Assembly: GCF_016406085.1 (NCBI RefSeq)
Contig: NZ_JAEHFJ010000010.1
Coordinates: 98,948 to 162,947 of the forward strand
DNA: 64,000 nt
Source of the DNA: Aureibaculum flavum
GTDB lineage: Bacteria > Bacteroidota > Bacteroidia > Flavobacteriales > Flavobacteriaceae
Direction of reading: 5' to 3'
In this document: positions 20,192-29,245 of the stretch, one piece after another
Layout: each line of letters begins with the position of its first letter
Numbering within the stretch: position 1 is the first letter of the stretch
Position numbers and translations under genes: made by a program
Notes under the pieces: model-generated
Told to the model about the DNA's origin: nothing
Databases searched by the model: none
What the model saw: only the letters and a program-made list of their open reading frames with translations

Positions 20192-21634
20192 TTAATATTC
20201 AGTTTTAATTCTATCAACCCCGTTTTTCACAGCATCCCTTTTTTTCATTGCTACAAAAAACAATAAGGTTATAACCACAGAAATACCTAAACCTATCCAA
20301 TTGGAACTATTAATATCTAAACCTAAACCGACAGTTGGGTCGTAAAAAATATAAGACCCAACTACACTAGTTATAAAAAATGCTGGAGCTAAGGCAATCA
20401 TAAAATATGTTTTCTTTTGGTATAAATAAATAGCTCCAATCCATAATGCGATAGATGCTGTTACTTGATTTGCCCAAGAAAAATACCTCCATAATAATTG
20501 AAAATCCATGCTAGTTAAAATATAGGAAATAATAAAAAGAGGAATGGCAACCATAAAACGATTTTTTAATACTTTTTGGTCAATTTTCAAATAGTCTGCA
20601 ATAATCATACGAGCAGCCCTGAAAGAAGTATCTCCAGATGTAATGGGTAGAACAATAACTCCTAAAACAGCAATAGTACCTCCAATTGTCCCTAAAGAAA
20701 CAACGGCTATTTTATTTACTACAGCTGCAGGTCCTCCATTTTGTAAAAGCTCATTTAAGGAATCCCCATTTAGAATGCTCATTGCTGCTGCGGCCCATAT
20801 CATTGCGATAACAGCTTCAAGTATCATCATTCCATAAAATACTTTTCTACCATCTTTTTCATTGTTGATGGTACGGGAAATTATTGGAGATTGTGTTGCG
20901 TGAAACCCAGATAAAGCTCCGCAAGAAATAGTTAAGAAAATTACGGGATAATAGGGTATGCCTTTGGGGTGCATATTTTGTAAAGTAAGTTCAGGAATTG
21001 GATTTCCAACCATAAACATACCTATACAAATACCTATTGCACTAACTATAAGAAGAATGCCTAGTATAGGATAAATCTTACCTATAATTTTATCTATAGG
21101 TAATATAGTTGCAATAATATAATAGATAAAAATACCAAAGAGTATTATTGTTAAGTAACTTTTTTCAGAATTAATCAATTCGTTTATCATTTTAGCTGGA
21201 GCTGTTACAAAAACAGTACCTACCAAAATTAAAAGCAATAATGTAAAGAAATTTACAACATGACTAAATGATTTTCCTATAAATCGAGAAGCTAGAGCGG
21301 GTAAATGTGCTCCGCCATGTCTTAAAGAAATCATACCTGTAAGATAATCGTGAACCGCACCTGCAAATATGGATCCAAATACGATCCAAATAAATGCTAC
21401 AGGTCCATATAAAGCTCCTAAGATTGGACCAAAAATTGGACCAACTCCTGCTATATTCAAAATTTGAATAAATGCGTTTCTGTTACTGTCCATTGGTACA
21501 AAGTCAATTCCATCAGACATTGTGTGTGCTGGAGTTTTCTTATCCTTATTAGATTTAAATACTTTATCTACGAATTTACCGTAAATTAAATAACCTAAAA
21601 GTAATAAACCTATAGCAGTAATAAATGTAATCAT
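20192..21634 (-). CDS. CstA-family carbon starvation protein (pyruvate/peptide transporter)
   Basis: 480-residue polytopic membrane protein. It shows the CstA features: a KTPAHTMSDGIDFVP loop, then FIQILNIAGVGPIFGPILGALYGP, GAVHDYLTGMISLRHGGAHLP, CGALSGFHATQSPIISRTI and LPITSGDTSFRAARMIIADYL. Known CstA proteins move pyruvate or peptides under carbon limitation, and this one is close to the usual length of the short CstA form. A CstA in a polysaccharide locus is unusual and could serve pyruvate released by glycan catabolism or peptides from glycoproteins. It sits between heparinase-like 1 (186 bp upstream) and the esterase. Confidence 0.92.
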   Translation of the reverse strand: MITFITAIGLLLLGYLIYGKFVDKVFKSNKDKKTPAHTMSDGIDFVPMDSNRNAFIQILNIAGVGPIFGPILGALYGPVAFIWIVFGSIFAGAVHDYLTGMISLRHGGAHLPALASRFIGKSFSHVVNFFTLLLLILVGTVFVTAPAKMINELINSEKSYLTIILFGIFIYYIIATILPIDKIIGKIYPILGILLIVSAIGICIGMFMVGNPIPELTLQNMHPKGIPYYPVIFLTISCGALSGFHATQSPIISRTINNEKDGRKVFYGMMILEAVIAMIWAAAAMSILNGDSLNELLQNGGPAAVVNKIAVVSLGTIGGTIAVLGVIVLPITSGDTSFRAARMIIADYLKIDQKVLKNRFMVAIPLFIISYILTSMDFQLLWRYFSWANQVTASIALWIGAIYLYQKKTYFMIALAPAFFITSVVGSYIFYDPTVGLGLDINSSNWIGLGISVVITLLFFVAMKKRDAVKNGVDRIKTEY

Positions 21635-21663
21635 TTTGCGTGTTTGATATAGTTTAAGTTATT

Positions 21664-21675
21664 GGAAATATTTCC
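21664..21675. promoter_or_regulatory. Perfect 12-bp palindrome in the CstA leader
   Basis: GGAAATATTTCC lies 30 bp upstream of the CstA ATG, inside a 186-bp gap that has no TATAAnnTAT repeat. It could be an operator for a different regulator, or chance in AT-rich DNA. Confidence 0.3.
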
Positions 21676-21820
21676 TTTTTAATTAACGCTAGAATGATAT
21701 GTGACGAGTTAATTTTGCACGTTTTTTAATAAAAGAATTAGTATCGTGAATCAAAAGAACCTAAATACAATCTTCTTCCCTATGTTTCTAGAGATAATTA
21801 CTCTATGTTACGATACATTA

Positions 21821-24553
21821 TCACAAACTTATTGGTCTAAGGTCTCCAGCTTCAAATTTCTTTTCTAACTCATTGTGAGTAATAGTAACTGCAACTTCAT
21901 TATGGAGCATTAATTTTCCATTTGTTTGTTTTAAAACTACATTTCCTATTTCACTAGTTGAAATGGTAAAGTCTTTTGTTGATACTAATTTTCCATTACC
22001 CATAAAAATCATCAAATCTCCATTCTTTTCGTTGGCTATTAATGTATAGGAAGCATCAGTAGTCATATCCTTGTAGTTAACCTTTTGATGATTTGCTGAA
22101 GAAAAAACAATATCTTGACGTCCCGATTTATGTTTTAAATGAAGGCCAACAAATTCAGTATTCCCATTTTCATCTTCAAAACTAGAAATATTTGTAATGC
22201 TCTTTCCTTCACTAGAAGTAAACGGTTCATAAACTGAAACAAAAGGGTGTTCCCAAGCGGCTCCGTGCTGTCTTGCTGCAAAAGTTAAATAAGGTGCCTT
22301 ATCAACTTTATACGGTAAGCCATGGTTTCCTTTAAAAGCTTTATTTGGAGGCGATTTAATAGAGAATACTTCACGACCTTCTGTTCCTTTCATCCATAAG
22401 TTCATAAACACATCCTCTTCTCCTTCTGGCATGTCTATTTTCCATTGGGCTTGATAATCGTCTTCAAGTTTTACCGATTTTTTATCCCACATATAATCGA
22501 AAGCATATAAAAATCCACCTGCAAAAGCCATTTCTTCTGTTGGCTTAAGATTTAAGGGTTGCCCAGAAGCATCTAAGACCTCCATACTTTGCCCTAAATT
22601 ATGATAGAAATAATCATGAAACTTATCACCTTTACGTTGCTTTTTAGAACGGAAAATATCAATATAATATCCGGTGGTTTCACCTGTTTTAATAGTACTT
22701 ACCAAACGTGATTGATCACTACGAGTTTCTGGCTCTAAAAAATAGACATCTGAATACGTAATATCGGAGTAATATCCATTTTTCTTTTCAGATTTAGGAT
22801 ATTCACCCATTAAATCAAATGCGTGATTACTAAACATTTCGGTATATGAAGACACCCCATCTACCATCACAGTATTGTGTGCTGGAAACTGAGAATAAAA
22901 CTCCAAGTATATGGGTTGTAGATAACTCGCCCCCTTACCTGGATCAGCTCCTTGTACAAACCCTTTACCATACAATTCCATATTAATTCCATTGGCATGC
23001 ATGTGGTTACCCAGTGATCCATTTAAGGAAACCATCATTCCATTTTTTCCAGTACCCATACGCTGTACATGCCAACTTACATTCGGTGCATAAAAAGTTT
23101 GAGTCATATAATCATTTATATCTCCTGCACCATATTTAGGATTGAGCTCCAAAGGCTTAGAAGCAAAAAAAGAAGAGATATTTGCTTTTGGTTTTCTTCC
23201 TTTTTTACCGGAACTCTTAGAATCTTCAGAAAATAAGTGATACATACTCGTAAATTCTTTTTCAACGACTTTATCATTATTCTTCTGAGCTACACGTATT
23301 AAGTTTGTAATTGCTTCTGTACCTAAACCAGCATAATTAGAATCGCCAAAAGCTACTGTTTGCCCATTTGGAAATAAATACTGTGGTAACATTTTAACAG
23401 CTTTCTCCATGGTCGGCATATATGGTAAAATATTATGGTCGAAAGTAGTATCAAAATCCTCAATAAAGGCTGTTAAATCTTTAGTTACACCTTGAGAATA
23501 CCCAGGGCATTCTGCCCAAACACCATTGTTTTCATCATAACCAAAATCCATAAATTTAGTTAACGACCACTGTCTTGCGGAAGTAACATTTAGAATATAA
23601 TCGATATAATATTCACGCCCTTTTTTATCTTCATAATATTTATTATCCTTTAATACCATTGCGGCTTTTAAAATTGTCTTAGCCTGATGTAGATTCCAGT
23701 TATTTTGTGGTACTCCATTTTTGATTATTTGATCTGTCCATCTCTTAATGGTTTTATCATACATAGGTATATATTCAGCGTGATTTGCTTCAATGTACTG
23801 ATGTAAAAAATCGTAAAGTTCGGCAATATCTATGAGTACACTTTCATGGATTACTTGAAAATTAGTAAAGCCAACAAGGGTTTGTATATGCCCATTAAGT
23901 AAATCGATAGGTTCACTTCTATAGGACATGCCTTCTAAATAAGTATGGATAATGTCATTGGCAAACTTAGCATAACGTACATCATTTTCAAGCCAATAAA
24001 TAAATGCAGCATCGCGTGCTAACTCAATTATTTGCTCATTAATGGAATAAATTACTCGTCCAGTTTTAGAAGGTTCAGCCCATTCAAAAGGATTCCCTTC
24101 TTTACTTCTATTTGGTAAATACAAACCACGTGGATCATCCATATAAGGTAAAATATCCTCTAATTTTGGCGTTCCATAAGGTGTTGTATAGTCTCTAGAA
24201 CCTACAAAACGTACTGTAGGTACAGGTGCTTCACCATCGGCATGTGAGTAATTGATACCGTCTATATAAATAGTAGTTGCTTTGGTTTTCCAATACATTT
24301 GCAATCTAGAAACCATCCATTCTGGGTCTGCAACATGACGTTCTACATGTTTATCTATACGTTCATGAATACCTTGCAATACGGCTTTGGCCCACGGCTC
24401 TTTTTTAATCGTTTTCTCTAAGTCTTTCTTTTCTGATTGTGTAATATATAAACGTGGATATCCTTGTTCTAGATTTTCAGGAAGCGGAATTTGTGCATAT
24501 GCCCATCTTCCAAATAAAGTCAAAATAAGAATTACTACTAACTTTTTTCTCAT
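21821..24553 (-). CDS. Heparinase II/III-fold polysaccharide lyase-like protein 1
   Basis: 910 residues with a signal peptide (RRWAYAQ-like end near residue 21). The N-terminal toroid carries YPRLYITQSEKKDL, SRLQMYWKTK, PTVRFVGSRDYTTPYGTPKLEDI, NNWNLHQAKTI near residue 285 (Asn/His expected at the active site) and ECPGYSQGV near 348 (Tyr expected as base). The beta-sandwich begins near 510 with GNHMHANGINMELYGKGFVQGADPG and FPAHNTVMVDG, the heparinase II/III C-terminal signature. Paralogues are at 33017 and 37829. Enzymes of this fold (PL12, 15, 17, 21 and others) cleave uronate glycans by beta-elimination. Family number and substrate cannot be assigned from sequence reading. It follows the DUF1080 gene by 29 bp. 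Confidence 0.85.
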   Translation of the reverse strand: MRKKLVVILILTLFGRWAYAQIPLPENLEQGYPRLYITQSEKKDLEKTIKKEPWAKAVLQGIHERIDKHVERHVADPEWMVSRLQMYWKTKATTIYIDGINYSHADGEAPVPTVRFVGSRDYTTPYGTPKLEDILPYMDDPRGLYLPNRSKEGNPFEWAEPSKTGRVIYSINEQIIELARDAAFIYWLENDVRYAKFANDIIHTYLEGMSYRSEPIDLLNGHIQTLVGFTNFQVIHESVLIDIAELYDFLHQYIEANHAEYIPMYDKTIKRWTDQIIKNGVPQNNWNLHQAKTILKAAMVLKDNKYYEDKKGREYYIDYILNVTSARQWSLTKFMDFGYDENNGVWAECPGYSQGVTKDLTAFIEDFDTTFDHNILPYMPTMEKAVKMLPQYLFPNGQTVAFGDSNYAGLGTEAITNLIRVAQKNNDKVVEKEFTSMYHLFSEDSKSSGKKGRKPKANISSFFASKPLELNPKYGAGDINDYMTQTFYAPNVSWHVQRMGTGKNGMMVSLNGSLGNHMHANGINMELYGKGFVQGADPGKGASYLQPIYLEFYSQFPAHNTVMVDGVSSYTEMFSNHAFDLMGEYPKSEKKNGYYSDITYSDVYFLEPETRSDQSRLVSTIKTGETTGYYIDIFRSKKQRKGDKFHDYFYHNLGQSMEVLDASGQPLNLKPTEEMAFAGGFLYAFDYMWDKKSVKLEDDYQAQWKIDMPEGEEDVFMNLWMKGTEGREVFSIKSPPNKAFKGNHGLPYKVDKAPYLTFAARQHGAAWEHPFVSVYEPFTSSEGKSITNISSFEDENGNTEFVGLHLKHKSGRQDIVFSSANHQKVNYKDMTTDASYTLIANEKNGDLMIFMGNGKLVSTKDFTISTSEIGNVVLKQTNGKLMLHNEVAVTITHNELEKKFEAGDLRPISL

Positions 24554-24582
24554 AATATTTTTTTTATCATTTTTCTATTATA

Positions 24583-25407
24583 TTATTTAACGAATGCTGT
24601 CATTGGAATTACCTTTTCAAATTCCTTAATTTTAATATTTCTATAATAAATTTCAGCCGTTTCTGACTGAAATCCAATAACACCTTCACTTACCGAAAGA
24701 TTTGTGGCCATATTTACAATCTCTCCATTCAATTTGTGAATGGTATATGTATCACCCATAACAATAATCTCACATTGGTTCCATTTATCATTTAGGGCAT
24801 TATATGTTGGATTAGCAATACCATAAAGTTCATTTTTCTTTTCTCCCATATCTTTTCCTCCATCATTTGGTAAAAGAAATGTTTTACCATCTTCAGTGGC
24901 TGTCCAATGTAATGTTGTACTCGCGGCCCAAAAATCACCAGTATGATTTCTATTTGTTATATGGTTATACCTTATTTGATATTCTATCCCTTTCGGCCAT
25001 ATTTTATCATCAAAAACATGATAATAACAACCTGCATCATATTGCCATTTATCAAAGTTATTAGTGATTTTTGTCCCCCATTTATATTCAAACCTCAGTA
25101 TATATTTACTATATTTTTTATTTGTATAAAAAAGACCGTGTGTTGCATTTTCTCCTGTATTCAGATTTAAACTATCGGGCATATATTTAAAAACATGCAC
25201 CATTCCATCCTCAATTGCGTATACTTTTTTGGCCATATCTTCATCTCCATTTTTTAATTTAAGATGCCAACCATCCCAATTTTTACCATTGAATATTTCC
25301 ACAAAACCTTCATCTGATAATGGGTCTTTTTGAGTCTTTGTACATGCAATTGTTAACATAAAAATTAATGTTACAAGTACTGGATAATATGATAGTTTAG
25401 ATTTCAT
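24583..25407 (-). CDS. DUF1080 lipoprotein (3-keto-glycoside hydrolase/lyase-like)
   Basis: 274 residues with lipobox TIAC. The DUF1080 lectin-like sandwich is seen from GFVEIFNGKNWDGWHLK through YILRFEYKWG, AGCYYHVFDD, GIEYQIRYNH, NQCEIIVMGDTYTIHKLNGEIVN and GVIGFQSETAEIYYRNIKIKEF. The family is known for hydrolysing or eliminating 3-keto-glycosides made by sugar oxidoreductases. A FAD-dependent oxidoreductase lies two genes upstream in the same run, which suggests an oxidative route for glycosidic cleavage. It is 20 bp after the permuted SGNH gene and 29 bp before heparinase-like 1. Confidence 0.87.
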   Translation of the reverse strand: MKSKLSYYPVLVTLIFMLTIACTKTQKDPLSDEGFVEIFNGKNWDGWHLKLKNGDEDMAKKVYAIEDGMVHVFKYMPDSLNLNTGENATHGLFYTNKKYSKYILRFEYKWGTKITNNFDKWQYDAGCYYHVFDDKIWPKGIEYQIRYNHITNRNHTGDFWAASTTLHWTATEDGKTFLLPNDGGKDMGEKKNELYGIANPTYNALNDKWNQCEIIVMGDTYTIHKLNGEIVNMATNLSVSEGVIGFQSETAEIYYRNIKIKEFEKVIPMTAFVK

Positions 25408-25427
25408 TTTTAATTGAATTTTTATAA

Positions 25428-26138
25428 TTATTTATGATCATAATCATTTATGAGGTTCTGTAGGATAACTGGATAGGTTTTTCCTTTTGCTCCGCTACCT
25501 TTGGTTATAGAATCTCCAAAACATACAATTTTCTGTTGCTTCTGTACTAATTGATTCTCTTTTAAAAAATAAAATACTATTTCTCCAATAAGATGATACC
25601 CCAATTCAGTAGGATGTACTCCATCACTAACTCCACTATTTTTTTGATTTCTAATAAACAAATCTGTGTTGTGTTTTGGAAGGTTTAAATCAGTAAAAAC
25701 CTGATAAAGGTCTATAAACTTCAAATCATGGTTAACAGCAATTCGCAAATTTATTTTTCTCACTGAATCTAATTTTTCATTAGGAGATTCATTAAAAAGA
25801 TTTTTATCATGCCTTTCAAAAAGATAAACTGAGTCTGCCGGTGGAGGTGACATTAACACAATTTCACTTCCTTTTTCTTTTATTTTTCTAACTAGCGTTA
25901 CAAGATTGTCTTCATATTTTTTATATGAAATCATTTTTTTAGAATTCAACATATCATTTGTACCCACCATCAAAATCACTAAATCAGGATGTTGTTCTAA
26001 AACATCTTTATTTAGTCGATGTAATAAATTCATAGTATTATTACCTCCTACTCCAGCATTAATAACCTGAGCACTAACACCTAAAGAGCTAATTACTAAA
26101 CCAAAAGTTAAAACAGTAATTGAAAAATAATATCTCAT
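25428..26138 (-). CDS. Circularly permuted SGNH/GDSL hydrolase
   Basis: 236 residues with a signal peptide ending GVSAQ. The SGNH blocks are present but in a rotated order: Gly block VINAGVGGNNTMNLL right after the signal peptide, then VILMVGTNDML (Asn block) near 58, then SGVSDGVHPTELGYH (Asp/His block) near 177, and only then the nucleophile block IVCFGDSITKGSGAKGKTYP near 205-225. In a normal SGNH protein the GDS block comes first. Here the C-terminal tail YPVILQNLIND would run straight into AQVINAGVGGNN if the ends were joined. It starts 4 bp after the FAD oxidoreductase stop. It is probably a carbohydrate esterase removing acetyl groups. Confidence 0.85.
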   Translation of the reverse strand: MRYYFSITVLTFGLVISSLGVSAQVINAGVGGNNTMNLLHRLNKDVLEQHPDLVILMVGTNDMLNSKKMISYKKYEDNLVTLVRKIKEKGSEIVLMSPPPADSVYLFERHDKNLFNESPNEKLDSVRKINLRIAVNHDLKFIDLYQVFTDLNLPKHNTDLFIRNQKNSGVSDGVHPTELGYHLIGEIVFYFLKENQLVQKQQKIVCFGDSITKGSGAKGKTYPVILQNLINDYDHK

Positions 26139-26142
26139 TTTC

Positions 26143-27825
26143 TTATGGTAAAAATTCTAAAACTTGCTGATCTACTATTAATTTTTCTTTTAATTTATCG
26201 TAAGAAACTTCATGAATATCATTTCCAGATTCAATTGCCAAACCTGCTAAAGTACCAGCACTTTGTCCTAGTATCATAAAAACAGGTTCCATTCTAATTG
26301 ATCCATAAGCAATGTGAGAACTCGACACTGCACAAGGAACAATTAAGTTTTTACACTCTTCTTTTTTTGGAAGAATAGTACCTAAATGAATTTGATAGGG
26401 CTCTTCTGCATCAACACCTAAATCACCTTCATTTTGTGCATATCCATCTTTTGTAATATAACGTTGTACATTATGTGAATCCATCGTATACGAGCCCATT
26501 CCTATTGGTTGGGTAACTCCGCTTTTTCCTAAAATTTCATTTTCAGTCATTATAAATTCACCAATCATACGTCTTGCTTCACGCACATAAATTTGATATG
26601 GCCAATGATTATTATCTACAAACTCATCTTTAGCTAAGCCCCATTTATTAATATTGTCTTTATGTTCTTGCGGAACGCTTTCGTCATGCCCCCAAAAATA
26701 AAGCAAGCCTTTATGATAGCTAATATGTTGTGCTAAAATTTCTTTTCTCTTTTCATAAGTTGCCTCAGGGTAATCATAGTTCATACCAATATTATCTGAA
26801 CTAAATGGACCTACATTATTAACATCTCGTTTATGATTTGGAATTTTACCACCTCCAAACATAGAATACCTACCAGACTTAAAGACTCTCCTTAAGAGCT
26901 CATAATCTGCAGGATTATAATTTTCTGGTTTTTCAAAAGCAACTACATTACCTTCCGCATTGGTTGTACATAATCTGTAATTATAAGCTTGTACTTTATT
27001 ATCTCCTTGTCCTTGCTCTCCAGGTGGGTCTGCAGAAATAAAGGGCAAAACGCCACTTGTTGAATCTCCTTCAATTATATAAGGACTTATTTTTCTGTCC
27101 GCGAAATTGTGACTGTGATGAAAAATCTCTTTTTGCACTCCATTCCACTCTTCATTATAAACACTATTGGCTTCACGACCTACATGATAATTAACACCAG
27201 CAGCTGCCATTAAATCACCTTCATAAGTACCATCTACAAATACTTTAGCTGTATATTTTTCACCATCTAACATTGTGATAGATACTATTTTACCATCCTT
27301 CATCTCAACACCTTTCTCACGATCTAACCATTTATCTCGCAAGATCTCAATGTTATACTTCTTCACCATGTCTTCAAATATTTTTTCTGCTACATGAGGT
27401 TCAAATGTCCACATGGTCTTTGTACTATCATCAATTGCTGTAGTACCTTGACCTTCATTTCCATATTCATTTCGTGGTTGCCAATTCCAAGCTTTTTCAT
27501 CTTGATAATGATTATAAACACTTTGATAAAATTCTTTTGAGATACCACCGATAACCGACTTGTTACCAAGATCAGTAAATCCCAATCCACTTGTAGATAA
27601 ACCACCAATATGTTTTTCAGGACAAACGATTAAGACCGTCTTCCCCATACGTTTTAACTGTACCGCTGTAGTTATGGCTGCGGACGTACCGCCATAAATG
27701 ACCACATCAGCATCATAATTTTTAGAATCTTCTTTTGGAGTACATCCTGTGAGTAAGAGGCATCCTATCATTAATATTGTTAATATCAATTGATACTTGT
27801 TTTTTAATAAGGAATGGAGTTTCAT
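26143..27825 (-). CDS. FAD-dependent oxidoreductase (FAD_oxidored family), lipoprotein
   Basis: 560 residues with lipobox LLTGC. The dinucleotide fold is seen at DADVVIYGGTSAAITTAVQLKRMGKTVLIV near residue 40-70, followed by HIGGLSTSGLGFTDLG, VFVDGTYEGDLMAAAGVNYHVGREA and the closing block PCAVSSSHIAYGSIRMEPVFMILGQSAGTLAGLA. This PF12831-type family is often annotated as xanthan lyase without good proof. It is exported, so it likely oxidises a sugar or oligosaccharide in the periplasm; the electron acceptor is unknown. It is the first gene after operator D and is joined to the SGNH and DUF1080 genes by gaps of 4 and 20 bp. Confidence 0.85.
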   Translation of the reverse strand: MKLHSLLKNKYQLILTILMIGCLLLTGCTPKEDSKNYDADVVIYGGTSAAITTAVQLKRMGKTVLIVCPEKHIGGLSTSGLGFTDLGNKSVIGGISKEFYQSVYNHYQDEKAWNWQPRNEYGNEGQGTTAIDDSTKTMWTFEPHVAEKIFEDMVKKYNIEILRDKWLDREKGVEMKDGKIVSITMLDGEKYTAKVFVDGTYEGDLMAAAGVNYHVGREANSVYNEEWNGVQKEIFHHSHNFADRKISPYIIEGDSTSGVLPFISADPPGEQGQGDNKVQAYNYRLCTTNAEGNVVAFEKPENYNPADYELLRRVFKSGRYSMFGGGKIPNHKRDVNNVGPFSSDNIGMNYDYPEATYEKRKEILAQHISYHKGLLYFWGHDESVPQEHKDNINKWGLAKDEFVDNNHWPYQIYVREARRMIGEFIMTENEILGKSGVTQPIGMGSYTMDSHNVQRYITKDGYAQNEGDLGVDAEEPYQIHLGTILPKKEECKNLIVPCAVSSSHIAYGSIRMEPVFMILGQSAGTLAGLAIESGNDIHEVSYDKLKEKLIVDQQVLEFLP

Positions 27826-27899
27826 ATTTTTTTAACTTATTTATTATCCCTACTTCTAATTCGGGGTTAGTATTGTTTTTGTGAGTTCTGTACAAGATA

Positions 27900-27970
27900 C
27901 AATACTAAAGGATTTTTCTGAAAAGATATATAACCTATGTTTCAAGAAGTATAAATTATGATTTATTAAC
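27900..27970 (-). promoter_or_regulatory. Operator/promoter D: 21-bp direct repeat plus -7 element
   Basis: Half-sites start at 27929 (TATAACCTATG) and 27950 (TATAAATTATGATTTATT), 21 bp apart. The minus-strand TAGTATTG (27900-27907) lies 22 bp away, one base off the Bacteroidota -7 consensus. The FAD oxidoreductase ATG is 75 bp beyond it. A strong terminator lies just upstream (28004-28049), so a fresh start of transcription is needed here. Confidence 0.68.
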
Positions 27971-28003
27971 AGGCATGTTGTGTTATTATTAATAAATTCT
28001 AAA

Positions 28004-28049
28004 CAAAAAAAGTCAGAATTTAAAGTAATTACACTTTAAATTCTGACTT
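28004..28049 (-). terminator. Strong intrinsic terminator after the GH29-domain/SGNH gene
   Basis: A perfect 17-bp stem (AGTCAGAATTTAAAGT and its complement) encloses a 6-nt loop (28027-28032), and the minus-strand transcript then runs into seven U (28004-28010). It lies 23 bp after the stop codon of the gene ending at 28072. Confidence 0.88.
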
Positions 28050-28071
28050 CTATAAATCACTTTTTTTTATC

Positions 28072-29112
28072 TTATTTACTATTCAACGCCATTTTTATTG
28101 CTTTTTTCACCATTGGTTCCATTATATCATAACCTTTAGCATTTGGATGAACAGTATCTCTACCTAATTCCTTTTTTAAGCCTTTGTTTTCATTAACCAT
28201 TGGGGTATAATAATCGAGATATACAATCTTGTTTTTTTTAGCATATGCCTTAATCATTGTATTCAATTCAATAATTTTATCCGCTGGTTCTACAGAAGCA
28301 CTCCATGAATAACTAGACGCCGGTAATACAGAAGCTAACACAACCTTAATATTGTTTGCTTTAGCTAATTCTACCATAGAAAAAATATTTCCGGAAATTC
28401 GTTTAATACTAATAGCACCTCTGTTACCTGCAATATCGTTAGTGCCAGCAGATATCACAACTACTTTAGGTTTTAACTCTATAACATCTGGTCTAAATCG
28501 TAATACCATTTGAGCACTAGTTTGACCACTAATTCCTCTATTTACATATGATGGATTCGCTTCAAAAAATTGTCCATGATCTCGTGTCCAATTATCTGTT
28601 ATTGAATTTCCAATAAATACCACTCTTTTTTCATTTTTAGTTGGTCCTTTTAAATTCATATTTGCCTTTCTATAACGGTTTAAATTTGCCCAATCTTCTG
28701 TAGGTGTTAATACAATTTTTATAACCGTGGCAATAGCATTTGGTGCATCTTCAGGTAAAAATATAGTTAAATTACCATCTATTAATTTTGTTTTTAATTT
28801 TTTCTCTCCATAGTTCAAAAAAGCAGTTCTTACTTTTATTCCGCTATCAATAATCAGTTTTCCATCTGTTGGCCAATCAAAAACATGTGCATAAACAACA
28901 TCATCCTTTTTCGTATAGTGCCCCCAAATTGGTTTTTCAAAGGGACTCTCAGAAGTACCATTGATAGCCTCGTCATTCTCTTTCGTCCAAATAGCCATTT
29001 TAATAAATTGTTCTGTATCTGAAAGTTTCGCTTCTACATTTTCCTGAGCAAAAACAGGACTTAGTGTTACTATAGTTAATATTGTTATCACTAGTTTTTT
29101 TAAAATTTTCAT
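28072..29112 (-). CDS. SGNH hydrolase fused behind a GH29 C-terminal domain
   Basis: 346 residues with a signal peptide ending PVFAQ. Residues about 30-140 (IKMAIWTKENDEAINGTSE, KPIWGHYTKKDDVVYAHVFDW, TVIKIVL) match the C-terminal beta-sandwich of the neighbouring GH29 fucosidase, without any of the catalytic barrel. From about 165 an SGNH domain follows in normal order: VVFIGNSITDNW (nucleophile Ser; Asp of GDS replaced by Asn), NRGISGQTSAQM, VVISAGTNDIAGN and GRDTVHPNAKGY. It looks like a chimera made by partial duplication of the GH29 gene upstream. The sandwich may bind substrate for an esterase. A hairpin terminator separates it from that GH29 gene. Confidence 0.85.
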   Translation of the reverse strand: MKILKKLVITILTIVTLSPVFAQENVEAKLSDTEQFIKMAIWTKENDEAINGTSESPFEKPIWGHYTKKDDVVYAHVFDWPTDGKLIIDSGIKVRTAFLNYGEKKLKTKLIDGNLTIFLPEDAPNAIATVIKIVLTPTEDWANLNRYRKANMNLKGPTKNEKRVVFIGNSITDNWTRDHGQFFEANPSYVNRGISGQTSAQMVLRFRPDVIELKPKVVVISAGTNDIAGNRGAISIKRISGNIFSMVELAKANNIKVVLASVLPASSYSWSASVEPADKIIELNTMIKAYAKKNKIVYLDYYTPMVNENKGLKKELGRDTVHPNAKGYDIMEPMVKKAIKMALNSK

Positions 29113-29181
29113 TTTTTAATATTTTTAAATTGTTTATCTATCATTTCTCAAAACATATTTCTATACCTGTAGTTTATGATA

Positions 29182-29233
29182 TAAAAAAAATAACATTGTA
29201 GTCAGAAAAAAAGGCCTCTACAATGCTATTATT
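29182..29233 (-). terminator. Intrinsic terminator between GH29 gene and the SGNH chimera
   Basis: On the minus strand AATAGCATTGTAG pairs with CTACAATGTTATT (13 bp with one G-U), followed by a run of eight U at 29182-29190. The loop is 16 nt. It lies directly after the GH29 stop (29246), so the downstream SGNH gene is probably expressed at a lower level. Confidence 0.7.
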
Positions 29234-29245
29234 TATAAATGAATA

